Shown here: positions 1 to 5,337 of the stretch, in pieces | Layout: every line of letters starts with the position of its first letter | How positions within the stretch are numbered: position 1 is the first letter of the stretch | NCBI GenBank assembly: GCA_030040115.1 | Contig: JASHUH010000372.1 | Span: forward strand, 1 to 5,337 | From: Acidobacteriaceae bacterium | GTDB lineage: Bacteria; Acidobacteriota; Terriglobia; Terriglobales; Acidobacteriaceae | Length of the DNA: 5,337 nt | Direction of reading: 5' to 3' | Position numbers and translations under genes: made by a program | Notes under the pieces: generated by a model | What the model saw: the letters and a program-made list of their open reading frames with translations, nothing else | Told to the model about the DNA's origin: nothing | Database searches by the model: none

Positions 1-650
1 GGGCCAAGCTCGACGGGGCCGGCGAGGGCAGCGAGGCGGTGCGGGGCTTTCTTGTGGAGACAGATCGCAAGGGTTTCGCGGCGCAGGAGGTGCACGGCAA
101 GTGGTCGCTGCGCGCGTCGATCAGCAGCGGCCTCTCACTCCAGGATGTTCGCGTGCCGGCGGCGAACCTGCTGCCGGGCGCGAGCGGCCTCAAGAGCCCG
201 CTGATGTGCCTGAACCAGGCGCGGTACGGCATTAGCTGGGGAGCTATCGGCGCGGCGATGGACTGCTATTCGACGGCGCTCAATTACGCCATGAACAGAA
301 GGCAGTTTCACAACCAGCCCATCGCCAGCCATCAACTCGTGCAGGAAAAGCTGGTGTGGATGGCCAGCGAAATCGCCAAGGGGCAACTGCTCTCGCTGCA
401 GGTGGGACGGTTGAAAGATGCGGGTAAAGCAGGCCACCAGCACATTTCCATGGCCAAGCGCAACAACGTGTGGATGGCCCTGGAGTGCGCGCGGAGGTCG
501 CGCGACATTTTGGGAGCGAATGGAATCACCGAGGATTATCCCATCATGCGCCACAGCATGAATCTCGAATCGGTGATAACGTACGAGGGGACGCACGACA
601 TCCACACGCTGATTCTGGGGCAGAATCTCACCGGAATTCCGGCATATTAA
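1..650 (+). CDS. Glutaryl-CoA dehydrogenase-like acyl-CoA dehydrogenase, C-terminal half (5' end outside window)
   Basis: This is the C-terminal half of a cytoplasmic FAD-dependent acyl-CoA dehydrogenase. It most closely resembles glutaryl-CoA dehydrogenase, which oxidises and decarboxylates glutaryl-CoA to crotonyl-CoA in lysine, tryptophan and aromatic catabolism. The frame is open from base 3 to the TAA at 648-650, about 215 codons, so the start lies upstream; the GTG at 39 is internal. What is visible: the end of the middle beta domain, then the C-terminal helical domain beginning near RYGISWGAIGAA (from base 222), the LGANGI flavin-region motif, RHSMNLE, and TYEGTHDIHTLILG (579-620). In the last motif the Glu at 585-587 aligns with the catalytic base (Glu370) of human glutaryl-CoA dehydrogenase. 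The whole tail follows that enzyme rather than short- or medium-chain dehydrogenases. One oddity is RRQFH where the family usually has RxQFG. Exact acyl-CoA substrate and decarboxylating ability are inferred, since the N-terminal half is not visible. Confidence 0.93.
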   Translation, partial: AKLDGAGEGSEAVRGFLVETDRKGFAAQEVHGKWSLRASISSGLSLQDVRVPAANLLPGASGLKSPLMCLNQARYGISWGAIGAAMDCYSTALNYAMNRRQFHNQPIASHQLVQEKLVWMASEIAKGQLLSLQVGRLKDAGKAGHQHISMAKRNNVWMALECARRSRDILGANGITEDYPIMRHSMNLESVITYEGTHDIHTLILGQNLTGIPAY

Positions 651-711
651 CCGCCAGGCGCTGCGGCGCCTGCCGCCGCTTCGCCCCAAGCGGGCGCTGG
701 GCGCAAAAAAC
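651..711 (+). repeat. Cluster of three adjacent G+C-rich hairpins after the dehydrogenase stop
   Basis: Starting five bases after the dehydrogenase stop codon are three consecutive inverted repeats: CAGGCGC/GCGCCTG with a four-base loop (655-672), CCGCTT/AAGCGG with a six-base loop (676-693), and GCGC/GCGC with a three-base loop (694-704). An alternative pairing, GCGGC/GCCGC, competes with the first. The cluster is followed by six A residues (705-710), not a T tract, so it is not a canonical intrinsic terminator for the plus strand. It could protect the 3' end of the dehydrogenase transcript, or be a dispersed REP-like element. Both ideas are inference; the inverted repeats themselves are directly readable. 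Confidence 0.4.
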
Positions 712-899
712 CCAAAGCCTGCGCCGCATCTCGGGCAGAGCTCCGGTTTTCAGAGCAAAAATCGGGTTGCGGCGGGATCTTCCCTGCGACAACTCTTACC
801 CGGCCCTGCTTGCTCACCAAAGTGGGCCGGCGGGAGTCCAGTATATCGTCAGCCGCACCGATCCTGTCCGTGGGCCTGCACCACCAACCGAAAGAGACG
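712..899. other. Non-coding leader before the histidine kinase gene
   Basis: I see no convincing gene here. The kinase frame is open back to a TTG at 810, but the 30 residues this would add resemble nothing and would displace the first membrane helix from the N-terminus. There is an imperfect inverted repeat, CCGGTTTT/AAAATCGG, at 743-765 with one G-T pair. A TATATC at 842-847 could be a -10 element, but no matching -35 lies at a suitable distance. The promoter for the kinase gene presumably lies in this stretch, but I cannot place it. Confidence 0.4.
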
Positions 900-2684
900 A
901 TGCAGAACACGAATAAGCGCGTTACCGTCATTGCGGGATTCGCCATCCTGCTGGCGGTGTTGTTTGCCAATTCTTTCGTCACCCGGCGGGAGCTGGGCGT
1001 GCAAAACGGCAACCAGGAGCGGGTCGCAAGCACCCGCCAAGTGTTGTATCAACTGAGCGAGACTGAAACGCTGCTGCTCAATGCTCAGTCGGGGCAACGC
1101 GGCTTTCTCTATACCGGCAATGAAACCTACCTGGCTCCGTATGACGCGGCGTTTGCGCAGGTGCAGCCGCACATTCAAGCTTTGGCGCGGCTGACCGCCG
1201 CGAATCCCCGCGAGCAGGCGCTGGTAACCGAGCTTGGCAATATGTGCCAATTGAAGCTGGCGGAACTTGCCCAAACCATCTCCCTTTACCGGGCGGGCAA
1301 AACGAACAACGCCAAAGCCCTGGTGGTTTCTGACGCGGGGTTAATGGACAAAATCCGCGGCGTGATCGGGGAGTTGCAGCACCAGGAAGATTTGCTGGAG
1401 GCAACACGCGAAAGTGATTACCAAAAGAGCGTGCGCAGAACGGTCGCCAGCATTTACCTGGCCAACCTGCTGGCGGTGGTGGGACTGGTGGTGCTCGCTT
1501 ATAGCATTCTGCGCGGGATCGAGATGCGCGAGAAGCACGCGGCGGAGATGCGGGCGCGTGAGCAATGGTTGAGGGTCACGTTGACCAGCATCGGCGACGC
1601 GGTGATCGCCACCGACCAAAGCGGGAGCGTAACTTTCCTGAATCCGGTGGCGGAAAAGCTGTTGGGTACGTCGGCGGCGGAGGCCTTGAAGAAGGACAGT
1701 AAAGACGCGTTCCCCATCTTCAACGAGCTCACCGGCGAGCCGGGGGAAGACCCGGTCAAGAAAGTGCTGGAGTTCGGGTCGATTGCCGAACTCGCCAACC
1801 ACACGGTGCTCCGCAACAGCAACGGAAGCTTGATTCCGATTGAAGACAGCGCCGCTCCGATCCGGGATGAACTGGGCAGAATTTTGGGAGTGGTTTTGGT
1901 GTTTCGCGACGTTACCCGGGAACGGAAAGCTCAGGCGATGGCGCGCCGGACGGAAAAGCTGGCTGCGGCGGCAAGGCTTTCGGCGACGATGGCGCACGAG
2001 ATCAACAATCCTCTGGAAGCAATCATGAACCTGATCTACATCGCCAGGACCTCAGAGGACCCGGCGATGGTGGCGCAAAGCCTCACCCTGGCGGATCAGG
2101 AGCTGGATCGTCTGGCTCACCTGACGCGCCAGACGTTTGGCTTCTATCGCGAGTCGAAGGTTCCGGAACCGATCGAGATTCCCGCTTTAGTCGAATCGGT
2201 GCTGAAGCTGCATTCGAACCGGCTGAAGAACAAAAACATCACGGTTGAGCGCAATTACGGCGATTGCCCACCCGTCTGCGGCATCCCGGGCGAACTGCGG
2301 CACGCGGTGGCGAATCTGATCTCCAACGCGACTGATGCGGTGGACATAAACGGGACGATTTGGGTCCGCTCCGAGTGCCTGCAGGTTGCGGACGGCGGAG
2401 CGATTGAGATTACCTTTGAGGACGACGGACCGGGTGTTGCGCGCGAAGACATGGAGCGAATTTTCGAGCCTTTCTTCACCACCAAAGAAGATGTGGGCAC
2501 GGGACTGGGGCTTTGGATCACCAGGGAAATCGTGAACCGCCATGGGGGGAGCATTCTGGTGCGCTCCCGCGGCGAAAGCGGGTCCACGCGCGGCGCCGCG
2601 TTTGTGATCCGGCTGCCGCTCACCGCCGATTTGCAGACAGCGGCATTAGGCGGGGCGGATAGCGCTTTGCGAGCGCCGGGGTAA
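900..2684 (+). CDS. Membrane-bound CHASE3-PAS sensor histidine kinase (orphan)
   Basis: This 594-residue hybrid-free sensor kinase should sense a signal outside the membrane, autophosphorylate on His and pass the phosphate to a response regulator. Order of parts: TM helix about 8-26; extracytoplasmic CHASE3 domain about 35-180, with the typical SGQRGFLYTGNETYLAPY at 64-81; TM helix about 183-204; PAS domain about 220-340, ending VFRDVTRER; DHp helices with phosphoacceptor His366 in MAHEINNP; and a C-terminal ATPase domain with N-box NLISNATDA (472-480), G1 DDGPG (508-512), F-box IFEPFFTTK (521-529) and G2 GTGLGL (533-538). All catalytic boxes are intact. The ATG at 900 was chosen because it puts the first TM helix at the N-terminus; only a weak purine-rich GAAAGAG precedes it. 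No receiver domain is fused and no response regulator is in the window, so its partner is unknown. The signal bound by CHASE3 cannot be read from the sequence. Confidence 0.95.
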   Translation: MQNTNKRVTVIAGFAILLAVLFANSFVTRRELGVQNGNQERVASTRQVLYQLSETETLLLNAQSGQRGFLYTGNETYLAPYDAAFAQVQPHIQALARLTAANPREQALVTELGNMCQLKLAELAQTISLYRAGKTNNAKALVVSDAGLMDKIRGVIGELQHQEDLLEATRESDYQKSVRRTVASIYLANLLAVVGLVVLAYSILRGIEMREKHAAEMRAREQWLRVTLTSIGDAVIATDQSGSVTFLNPVAEKLLGTSAAEALKKDSKDAFPIFNELTGEPGEDPVKKVLEFGSIAELANHTVLRNSNGSLIPIEDSAAPIRDELGRILGVVLVFRDVTRERKAQAMARRTEKLAAAARLSATMAHEINNPLEAIMNLIYIARTSEDPAMVAQSLTLADQELDRLAHLTRQTFGFYRESKVPEPIEIPALVESVLKLHSNRLKNKNITVERNYGDCPPVCGIPGELRHAVANLISNATDAVDINGTIWVRSECLQVADGGAIEITFEDDGPGVAREDMERIFEPFFTTKEDVGTGLGLWITREIVNRHGGSILVRSRGESGSTRGAAFVIRLPLTADLQTAALGGADSALRAPG

Positions 2685-2695
2685 ATTACCGGCGC
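2673..2695 (+). other. G+C hairpin spanning the kinase stop codon
   Basis: GCGCCGG at 2673-2679 pairs perfectly with CCGGCGC at 2689-2695 around a nine-base loop that contains the TAA stop of the kinase gene. The stem is seven G-C pairs. No T run follows (the next bases are GCATGGGACA), so it is not a standard intrinsic terminator. It may partly attenuate read-through into the hydrolase gene or stabilise the 3' end; this is inference. Confidence 0.35.
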
Positions 2696-2726
2696 GCATG
2701 GGACAATTCCACCAAAAACGAATCGA

Positions 2727-2738
2727 CACCCCGGGGTG
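2727..2738. promoter_or_regulatory. Perfect 12-base palindrome upstream of the amidohydrolase
   Basis: CACCCCGGGGTG is self-complementary over all 12 bases and ends 21 bases before the ATG of the amidohydrolase. It could be an operator, or could fold in the mRNA leader. A palindrome this long is expected about once by chance in a G+C-rich window of this size, so position is the only argument for function. Confidence 0.2.
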
Positions 2739-2759
2739 GATGGCGGCATAGTGGTATGC

Positions 2760-4070
2760 ATGCCGAAACATCGACCGCCCTTTTCGTGGATCTTGTGTGC
2801 TTTCGCGACCGCCGGACTGGCGTTGGCCGCGGGCGCACCCGCTCAGCAAACAGGCCATGCACCGGCGACTCCCATCGTGCTGCATGCGGCGCGACTGCTG
2901 GAGGTCGACACCGGAAACCTGCTGCAACCGGGCGAAGTGCTCGTCGCCGGTGAGCAGATCCGCGCCGTGGGCACAGCGGTGGACCATCCTCAGGGCGCAA
3001 GAATCATCGATCTCGGCGACACCACGCTGCTGCCCGGGATGATCGATGTGCACGTACATCTGTTTCTGCATCCCGGAGCCGAAGATATGCAGACCGTCGA
3101 GGAGTCCGTGCCCTGGCGCACCATCCTGGCCGAGCAGGCCGCTAAGGCCGACCTCCTGGCCGGTTTCACCGCCGAGCGCGACATGGGGACCGAGGGCGCG
3201 GGCTCGGCCAGCACCGCGGTGCGCGACGCCATTAACCACGGGATCATTCCCGGGCCGCGGCTGCGCGTCTCGGCCAACGCCATCGATATCCTCGGCGGAC
3301 ACGAAGACGCCAACCGCTTCAATCCCGCGCAGCACGTGCTGTCGAACGCCGATTACGCCAACGACGCGGAGCAGATCATCGAGGTGATGCGCGAGCAGCA
3401 CAAGGAGGGCGCGGACTTCGCCAAGGTGTATGAGACGGGACCGGACCGGATGATGGACGGCGTGCTGCACACGCCTTACCAGTACACCGAAGAACAATTG
3501 GCTGCGGCGGTTGAAGAGGCGCATCGGCTGGGCACGGTGGTGGGCGTCCACGCGCAGGGCGAGCCAGGTACGCTGTATGCGGCTCAGGCCGGTGTGGCGT
3601 CGATTGACCACGCCACGCAACTCAGCGATGAAACCATGCGGCTGATGAAAGAAAAGGGCATCTTCGCCGTGCCGACCTTCACCATTTTCGATTATTTTGC
3701 GCATCACCCGAGTTCGGCCACGGAGGCGGCGAGCGAAGGCGCGCTGCTCGATTACAAGATTGCCGAATTCAAGAAGCAGATTGCCGCGGGTGTTCCCTTC
3801 GCCGTAGGTTCGGACGTGGGGCCGTTTCCGCACGGCACACAGGCGCACGAGCTGACGTTGATGGCGCGTTTTGGGATGAAGCCGCTGGCGGTGCTGCAGG
3901 CGAATATGATTCACGGGGCGAAGCTGCTGGGATGGGCGGGACAGATTGGCGAGTTGAAGCCGGGCTATTACGCCGACGTGATCGCCGTGCCCGGAAATCC
4001 TCTGGACGATATTTCCGTGGTGGAGCAGGTGCGCTTCGTGATGAAAAACGGAGAGGTGGTGCGGCAATAG
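2760..4070 (+). CDS. Exported metal-dependent amidohydrolase (imidazolonepropionase/Xaa-dipeptidase-like)
   Basis: This is a 436-residue member of the amidohydrolase superfamily (COG1228-like: imidazolonepropionase and related peptidases). Residues 1-28 look like a Sec signal peptide (basic MPKHR, hydrophobic core, APA before QQ), with no lipobox Cys, so the enzyme should act in the periplasm or outside. The N-terminal beta-sandwich part (about 35-90) leads to LPGMIDVHVH with metal ligands His98 and His100. Then follow Lys222 (FAKVY), a candidate carboxylated bridging lysine; His264 (VGVHAQG); His284 (IDHATQ); and Asp352 (GSDVG). The C-terminal GELKPGYYADVIAV (397-410) and VMKNGEVV are typical of the family. 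The full ligand set indicates a working hydrolase, probably binuclear, but the substrate (Xaa-Pro/Xaa-Arg dipeptide, N-acyl amino acid or other) cannot be fixed. The ATG at 2760 is favoured because it gives a clean signal peptide; GTG at 2751, seven bases after GGATGG, is an alternative adding three residues. It lies 75 bases after the kinase gene on the same strand. Confidence 0.92.
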   Translation: MPKHRPPFSWILCAFATAGLALAAGAPAQQTGHAPATPIVLHAARLLEVDTGNLLQPGEVLVAGEQIRAVGTAVDHPQGARIIDLGDTTLLPGMIDVHVHLFLHPGAEDMQTVEESVPWRTILAEQAAKADLLAGFTAERDMGTEGAGSASTAVRDAINHGIIPGPRLRVSANAIDILGGHEDANRFNPAQHVLSNADYANDAEQIIEVMREQHKEGADFAKVYETGPDRMMDGVLHTPYQYTEEQLAAAVEEAHRLGTVVGVHAQGEPGTLYAAQAGVASIDHATQLSDETMRLMKEKGIFAVPTFTIFDYFAHHPSSATEAASEGALLDYKIAEFKKQIAAGVPFAVGSDVGPFPHGTQAHELTLMARFGMKPLAVLQANMIHGAKLLGWAGQIGELKPGYYADVIAVPGNPLDDISVVEQVRFVMKNGEVVRQ

Positions 4071-4086
4071 CGATGCGTTCGGCGGT

Positions 4087-4464
4087 TCAGATGGCGACAA
4101 CCAGTTCGGAGTAAGCGGCCAACTGGCCATCGGTGGTCAGCAGCCGCAACGACTCCGAAACTGCTTGTGCAATCAGCAGCCGGTCGAAGGGATCACCATG
4201 ATGGTGGGGTAGCTGTGCGACCCCTTTAGCGTGCTTGGCCAATACCGGAAGTTCCTCGAATCCGTTTGCTTCAATTTCCTGAATCAGTAGTTCTGGATCA
4301 GCTACCAGCTTCTTCAGCCCAACTTTGATTGAAGCCTCCCAAATCGTTGCCGAAGACACAAAGACCCTGTCGGAGTTGTCGATTAAATTTCTTCCCCGTG
4401 CATTGAGGCGTGGGCTGCCCGCCGTCAGCCAAAGGAATATCTGCGTATCCAGCAAGATTTTCAC
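4087..4464 (-). CDS. vapC: VapC-type PIN-domain ribonuclease toxin
   Basis: This small PIN-domain protein (125 residues) is the toxin of a type II pair; VapC proteins are Mg-dependent endoribonucleases that cut tRNA, rRNA or mRNA and are blocked by their antitoxin. The four acidic residues of the active site are present: Asp6 (LLDTQIFLW), Glu43 (IWEASIK), Asp94 (DPFDRLLIAQA) and Asp112 (LLTTDGQL). The DPFDR-LLIAQA block is characteristic of the VapC branch paired with Phd-like antitoxins. The start is taken as GTG at 4464-4462: it lies seven bases after GAGG (4475-4472) and gives the usual MKxLLDTxxFLW beginning. A TTG at 4470, overlapping the antitoxin stop as TTGA, would add two residues but sits too close to that GAGG. 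The gene begins two bases after the antitoxin stop, so translation is probably coupled. It ends 16 bases from the convergent amidohydrolase stop. The target RNA is unknown. Confidence 0.93.
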   Translation of the reverse strand: MKILLDTQIFLWLTAGSPRLNARGRNLIDNSDRVFVSSATIWEASIKVGLKKLVADPELLIQEIEANGFEELPVLAKHAKGVAQLPHHHGDPFDRLLIAQAVSESLRLLTTDGQLAAYSELVVAI

Positions 4465-4466
4465 GA

Positions 4467-4724
4467 TCAAACCTCGGGCGTAATCAGAAAATCTTCGGGA
4501 AGGTGGTCATCGAAATCCTCCGCAATCCAGATTTTTCCTTTGAGGGCTCCGAACCGGATTTTCCGCTTCTTCTTTGGCTTCAGTTGCGTCAGCCGGGCCA
4601 CTGGCCTTCCGGCGCGGGCAATGATTACGTCCTCACCGCGTTCTACCCTTTCGATCAGCTTCGAGAGCTGGGTCTTGGCCTCAAATATATTGACGGTTAT
4701 CGGATTTTGCGTAGGTGAGGCCAT
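4467..4724 (-). CDS. Phd/YefM-family antitoxin paired with VapC
   Basis: This 85-residue antitoxin should bind and neutralise the adjacent PIN toxin and repress its own operon. The N-terminal part (about 9-48) has the Phd/YefM DNA-binding fold signature: ITVNIFEAKTQLSKLIERV, then GEDVIIARAGRPVARL. A very basic linker, KPKKKRKIRFG (49-59), leads to the C-terminal toxin-binding tail with GKIWIAEDFDDHLPEDFL (63-80), typical of antitoxins paired with this VapC type. The frame is open further upstream to 4844, but the ATG at 4724 is favoured: it follows GAGGAG (4734-4729) by four bases, and family similarity begins just after it. An upstream start would also run through the palindromic element at 4734-4754 and into the end of the neighbouring membrane protein gene. 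Antitoxin and toxin are two bases apart and form one operon. Confidence 0.93.
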   Translation of the reverse strand: MASPTQNPITVNIFEAKTQLSKLIERVERGEDVIIARAGRPVARLTQLKPKKKRKIRFGALKGKIWIAEDFDDHLPEDFLITPEV

Positions 4725-4804
4725 AAAACTCCTCTTAGCTAAGTCTAGCTTAGCAGAACTGCCGACGCGGCAACAACCAAGCAGAGATGCCTGTGGGCGC
4801 CTAG
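4725..4804 (-). other. Promoter-bearing gap between the DoxX-like gene and the antitoxin
   Basis: These 80 bases separate two minus-strand genes. They hold a short hairpin, TGCCG/CGGCA with a three-base loop (4760-4772), which has no T tract and is at best a weak terminator for the DoxX-like gene. They also hold the tandem palindromes at 4734-4754 and the GAGGAG ribosome binding site. The gap makes an independent, self-repressed promoter for the toxin-antitoxin operon more likely than read-through alone. Confidence 0.4.
4734..4754 (-). promoter_or_regulatory. Probable operator of the toxin-antitoxin operon (tandem palindromes)
   Basis: CTTAGCTAAG at 4734-4743 is a perfect ten-base palindrome. 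The next ten bases, TCTAGCTTAG (4744-4753), are a degenerate copy, so TAGCTAAG and TAGCTTAG recur exactly one helical turn apart. GCTAAG (4738-4743) and CTTAGC (4749-4754) also form an inverted repeat. The element overlaps the Shine-Dalgarno sequence of the antitoxin gene and ends ten bases before its ATG. Phd/YefM antitoxins, alone or with toxin, are known to repress by binding paired palindromes at this position; the assignment here is inferred from position and symmetry. A TTGTTG at 4777-4772 could be a -35, but no good -10 matches it. Confidence 0.55.
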
Positions 4805-5337
4805 TTACGATGAAGCCGCGTTCGACCCCTGAAAAACGCGCCAATCACTCCCTAACTCCCGCGCCACCGCCCATGGCCCACCCCACAACGCCACCGCAAT
4901 AAACAGGCTCGACCACTCATCCGGATCGGTGATCGCCCCCGGAATTCCCAGCCAGCCCAACGTCCGCGGCACATGCAGCGTCACCACCCACACTGCGAAC
5001 ATCAGTCCGATCGCCACCCAGCTCCAGCGCTCCAATCTCCTCGTGGCAATGCCCACGCCGGCGACGATAAACACCCCGCCAAAGAATGCGACCCAGAACA
5101 CGCGCCATGGAATCCAGTGGGGAATGAGCGTGGCGATGCCCCTGAGAGCAAAAAAATGGTCCACCCCGAAAACCAGCATGGCCAGCGCGAAAACCATCCG
5201 GCTCACGCGCCCCAGCCACGCCGGAACCGCATCGCGTCCGGGCAGCAAAAACGCGAGACAAGCCAGCGCCAGCGGCTCGAACACCACCGTCCGCAATCCC
5301 ATGTCGCCTGGCTTGGCCACATAGCGCGGAACAATGA
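4805..5337 (-). CDS. DoxX-like integral membrane protein (N-terminus outside window)
   Basis: This is a hydrophobic membrane protein with about five helices in the visible part. Numbered from the GTG at 5320, they lie near 11-27, 41-58, 72-93, 99-117 and 136-152. The pattern FGVDHFFA, then LIPHWIPWRVFWVAFFGGVFIVAGVGIA split by the end of one helix and the start of the next, then LHVPRTL and DEWSSLFIAVALWGG, resembles the DoxX family as found in acidobacteria and relatives. The family is linked in some members to thiosulfate oxidation or redox stress; no function can be claimed here. The frame stays open through the right edge (upstream codons read IVPRYVAKPGDMG), and homologues of this form carry additional N-terminal helices. 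I therefore treat the GTG at 5320 and the in-frame ATG at 5302 as internal. The gene ends at the TAA at 4807-4805, 80 bases upstream of the antitoxin on the same strand. Confidence 0.7.
   Translation of the reverse strand, partial: IVPRYVAKPGDMGLRTVVFEPLALACLAFLLPGRDAVPAWLGRVSRMVFALAMLVFGVDHFFALRGIATLIPHWIPWRVFWVAFFGGVFIVAGVGIATRRLERWSWVAIGLMFAVWVVTLHVPRTLGWLGIPGAITDPDEWSSLFIAVALWGGPWAVARELGSDWRVFQGSNAASS

Noticed and set aside
694..710. GCGC hairpin next to six A residues as an intrinsic terminator
   Set aside because: The plus strand has A, not T, after the stem. Read on the minus strand the T run precedes the stem, so neither direction fits an intrinsic terminator.
810..899. Upstream TTG start for the histidine kinase
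   Set aside because: It would add 30 residues of no family character before the first membrane helix; the ATG at 900 fits the domain layout.
470..916. A 148-codon plus-strand open frame bridging the dehydrogenase end and the kinase start
   Set aside because: It overlaps both real genes out of frame and the product shows no domain, signal or ribosome binding site; it is explained by base composition.
1341..1997. A 218-codon minus-strand open frame inside the histidine kinase gene
   Set aside because: It is antisense to the PAS and DHp coding region, and its translation has no recognisable motif.
2646..4130. A 494-codon open frame on the minus strand across the amidohydrolase gene
   Set aside because: It lies antisense to a gene with clear family motifs, its translation is rich in Arg and His without recognisable domains, and such antisense frames arise from G+C-rich third positions.
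4725..4844. N-terminal extension of the antitoxin to base 4844
   Set aside because: The 40 extra residues match nothing, overlap the end of the DoxX-like gene and cross the operator-like palindromes; the ATG at 4724 has its own GAGGAG.
4410..4902. Plus-strand open frames (102 and 120 codons) across the toxin-antitoxin region
   Set aside because: They are antisense to the well-supported antitoxin and toxin genes and carry no recognisable domain.
1..5337. tRNA, rRNA, CRISPR array, insertion sequence or prophage features
   Set aside because: I found no cloverleaf-like segment, regularly spaced direct repeats, transposase motifs or terminal inverted repeats.

Overview
The window is G+C-rich, densely coded bacterial chromosome. 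The gene set (a glutaryl-CoA dehydrogenase-type acyl-CoA dehydrogenase, a CHASE3-PAS histidine kinase, an exported amidohydrolase, a Phd/VapC pair and a DoxX-like membrane protein) and the style of the proteins suggest a soil-type acidobacterium (Acidobacteriota, Terriglobia-like). That assignment is inference from family resemblance; there is no rRNA or other phylogenetic marker here.

Layout. On the plus strand, 1-650 is the C-terminal half of a glutaryl-CoA dehydrogenase-like enzyme whose start lies off the left edge. A 249-base non-coding stretch (651-899) follows and opens with back-to-back G+C-rich hairpins. At 900-2684 is a complete membrane-bound sensor histidine kinase (TM, CHASE3, TM, PAS, DHp, HATPase). 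After 75 bases containing a hairpin and a perfect palindrome, 2760-4070 encodes a secreted metal-dependent amidohydrolase. The kinase and hydrolase could be co-transcribed. The plus-strand genes then meet the minus-strand genes tail to tail, with only 16 bases between stop codons.

On the minus strand, read right to left, come a DoxX-like integral membrane protein cut by the right edge (5337-4805), an 80-base gap with a tandem palindromic element, then a Phd/YefM-type antitoxin (4724-4467) followed 2 bases later by a VapC PIN-domain toxin (4464-4087). The last two form a standard type II toxin-antitoxin operon. Its DNA is visibly poorer in G+C than its surroundings, which fits acquisition as a mobile cassette.

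No single pathway links these genes: a catabolic enzyme, an orphan sensor, a periplasmic hydrolase, a toxin-antitoxin pair and a membrane protein. I see no tRNA, rRNA, CRISPR array, insertion sequence or phage gene, and no clear sign of a new multi-gene system. The points most worth checking are the probable antitoxin operator, the compositional boundary of the toxin-antitoxin pair, and the hairpins around the histidine kinase gene.
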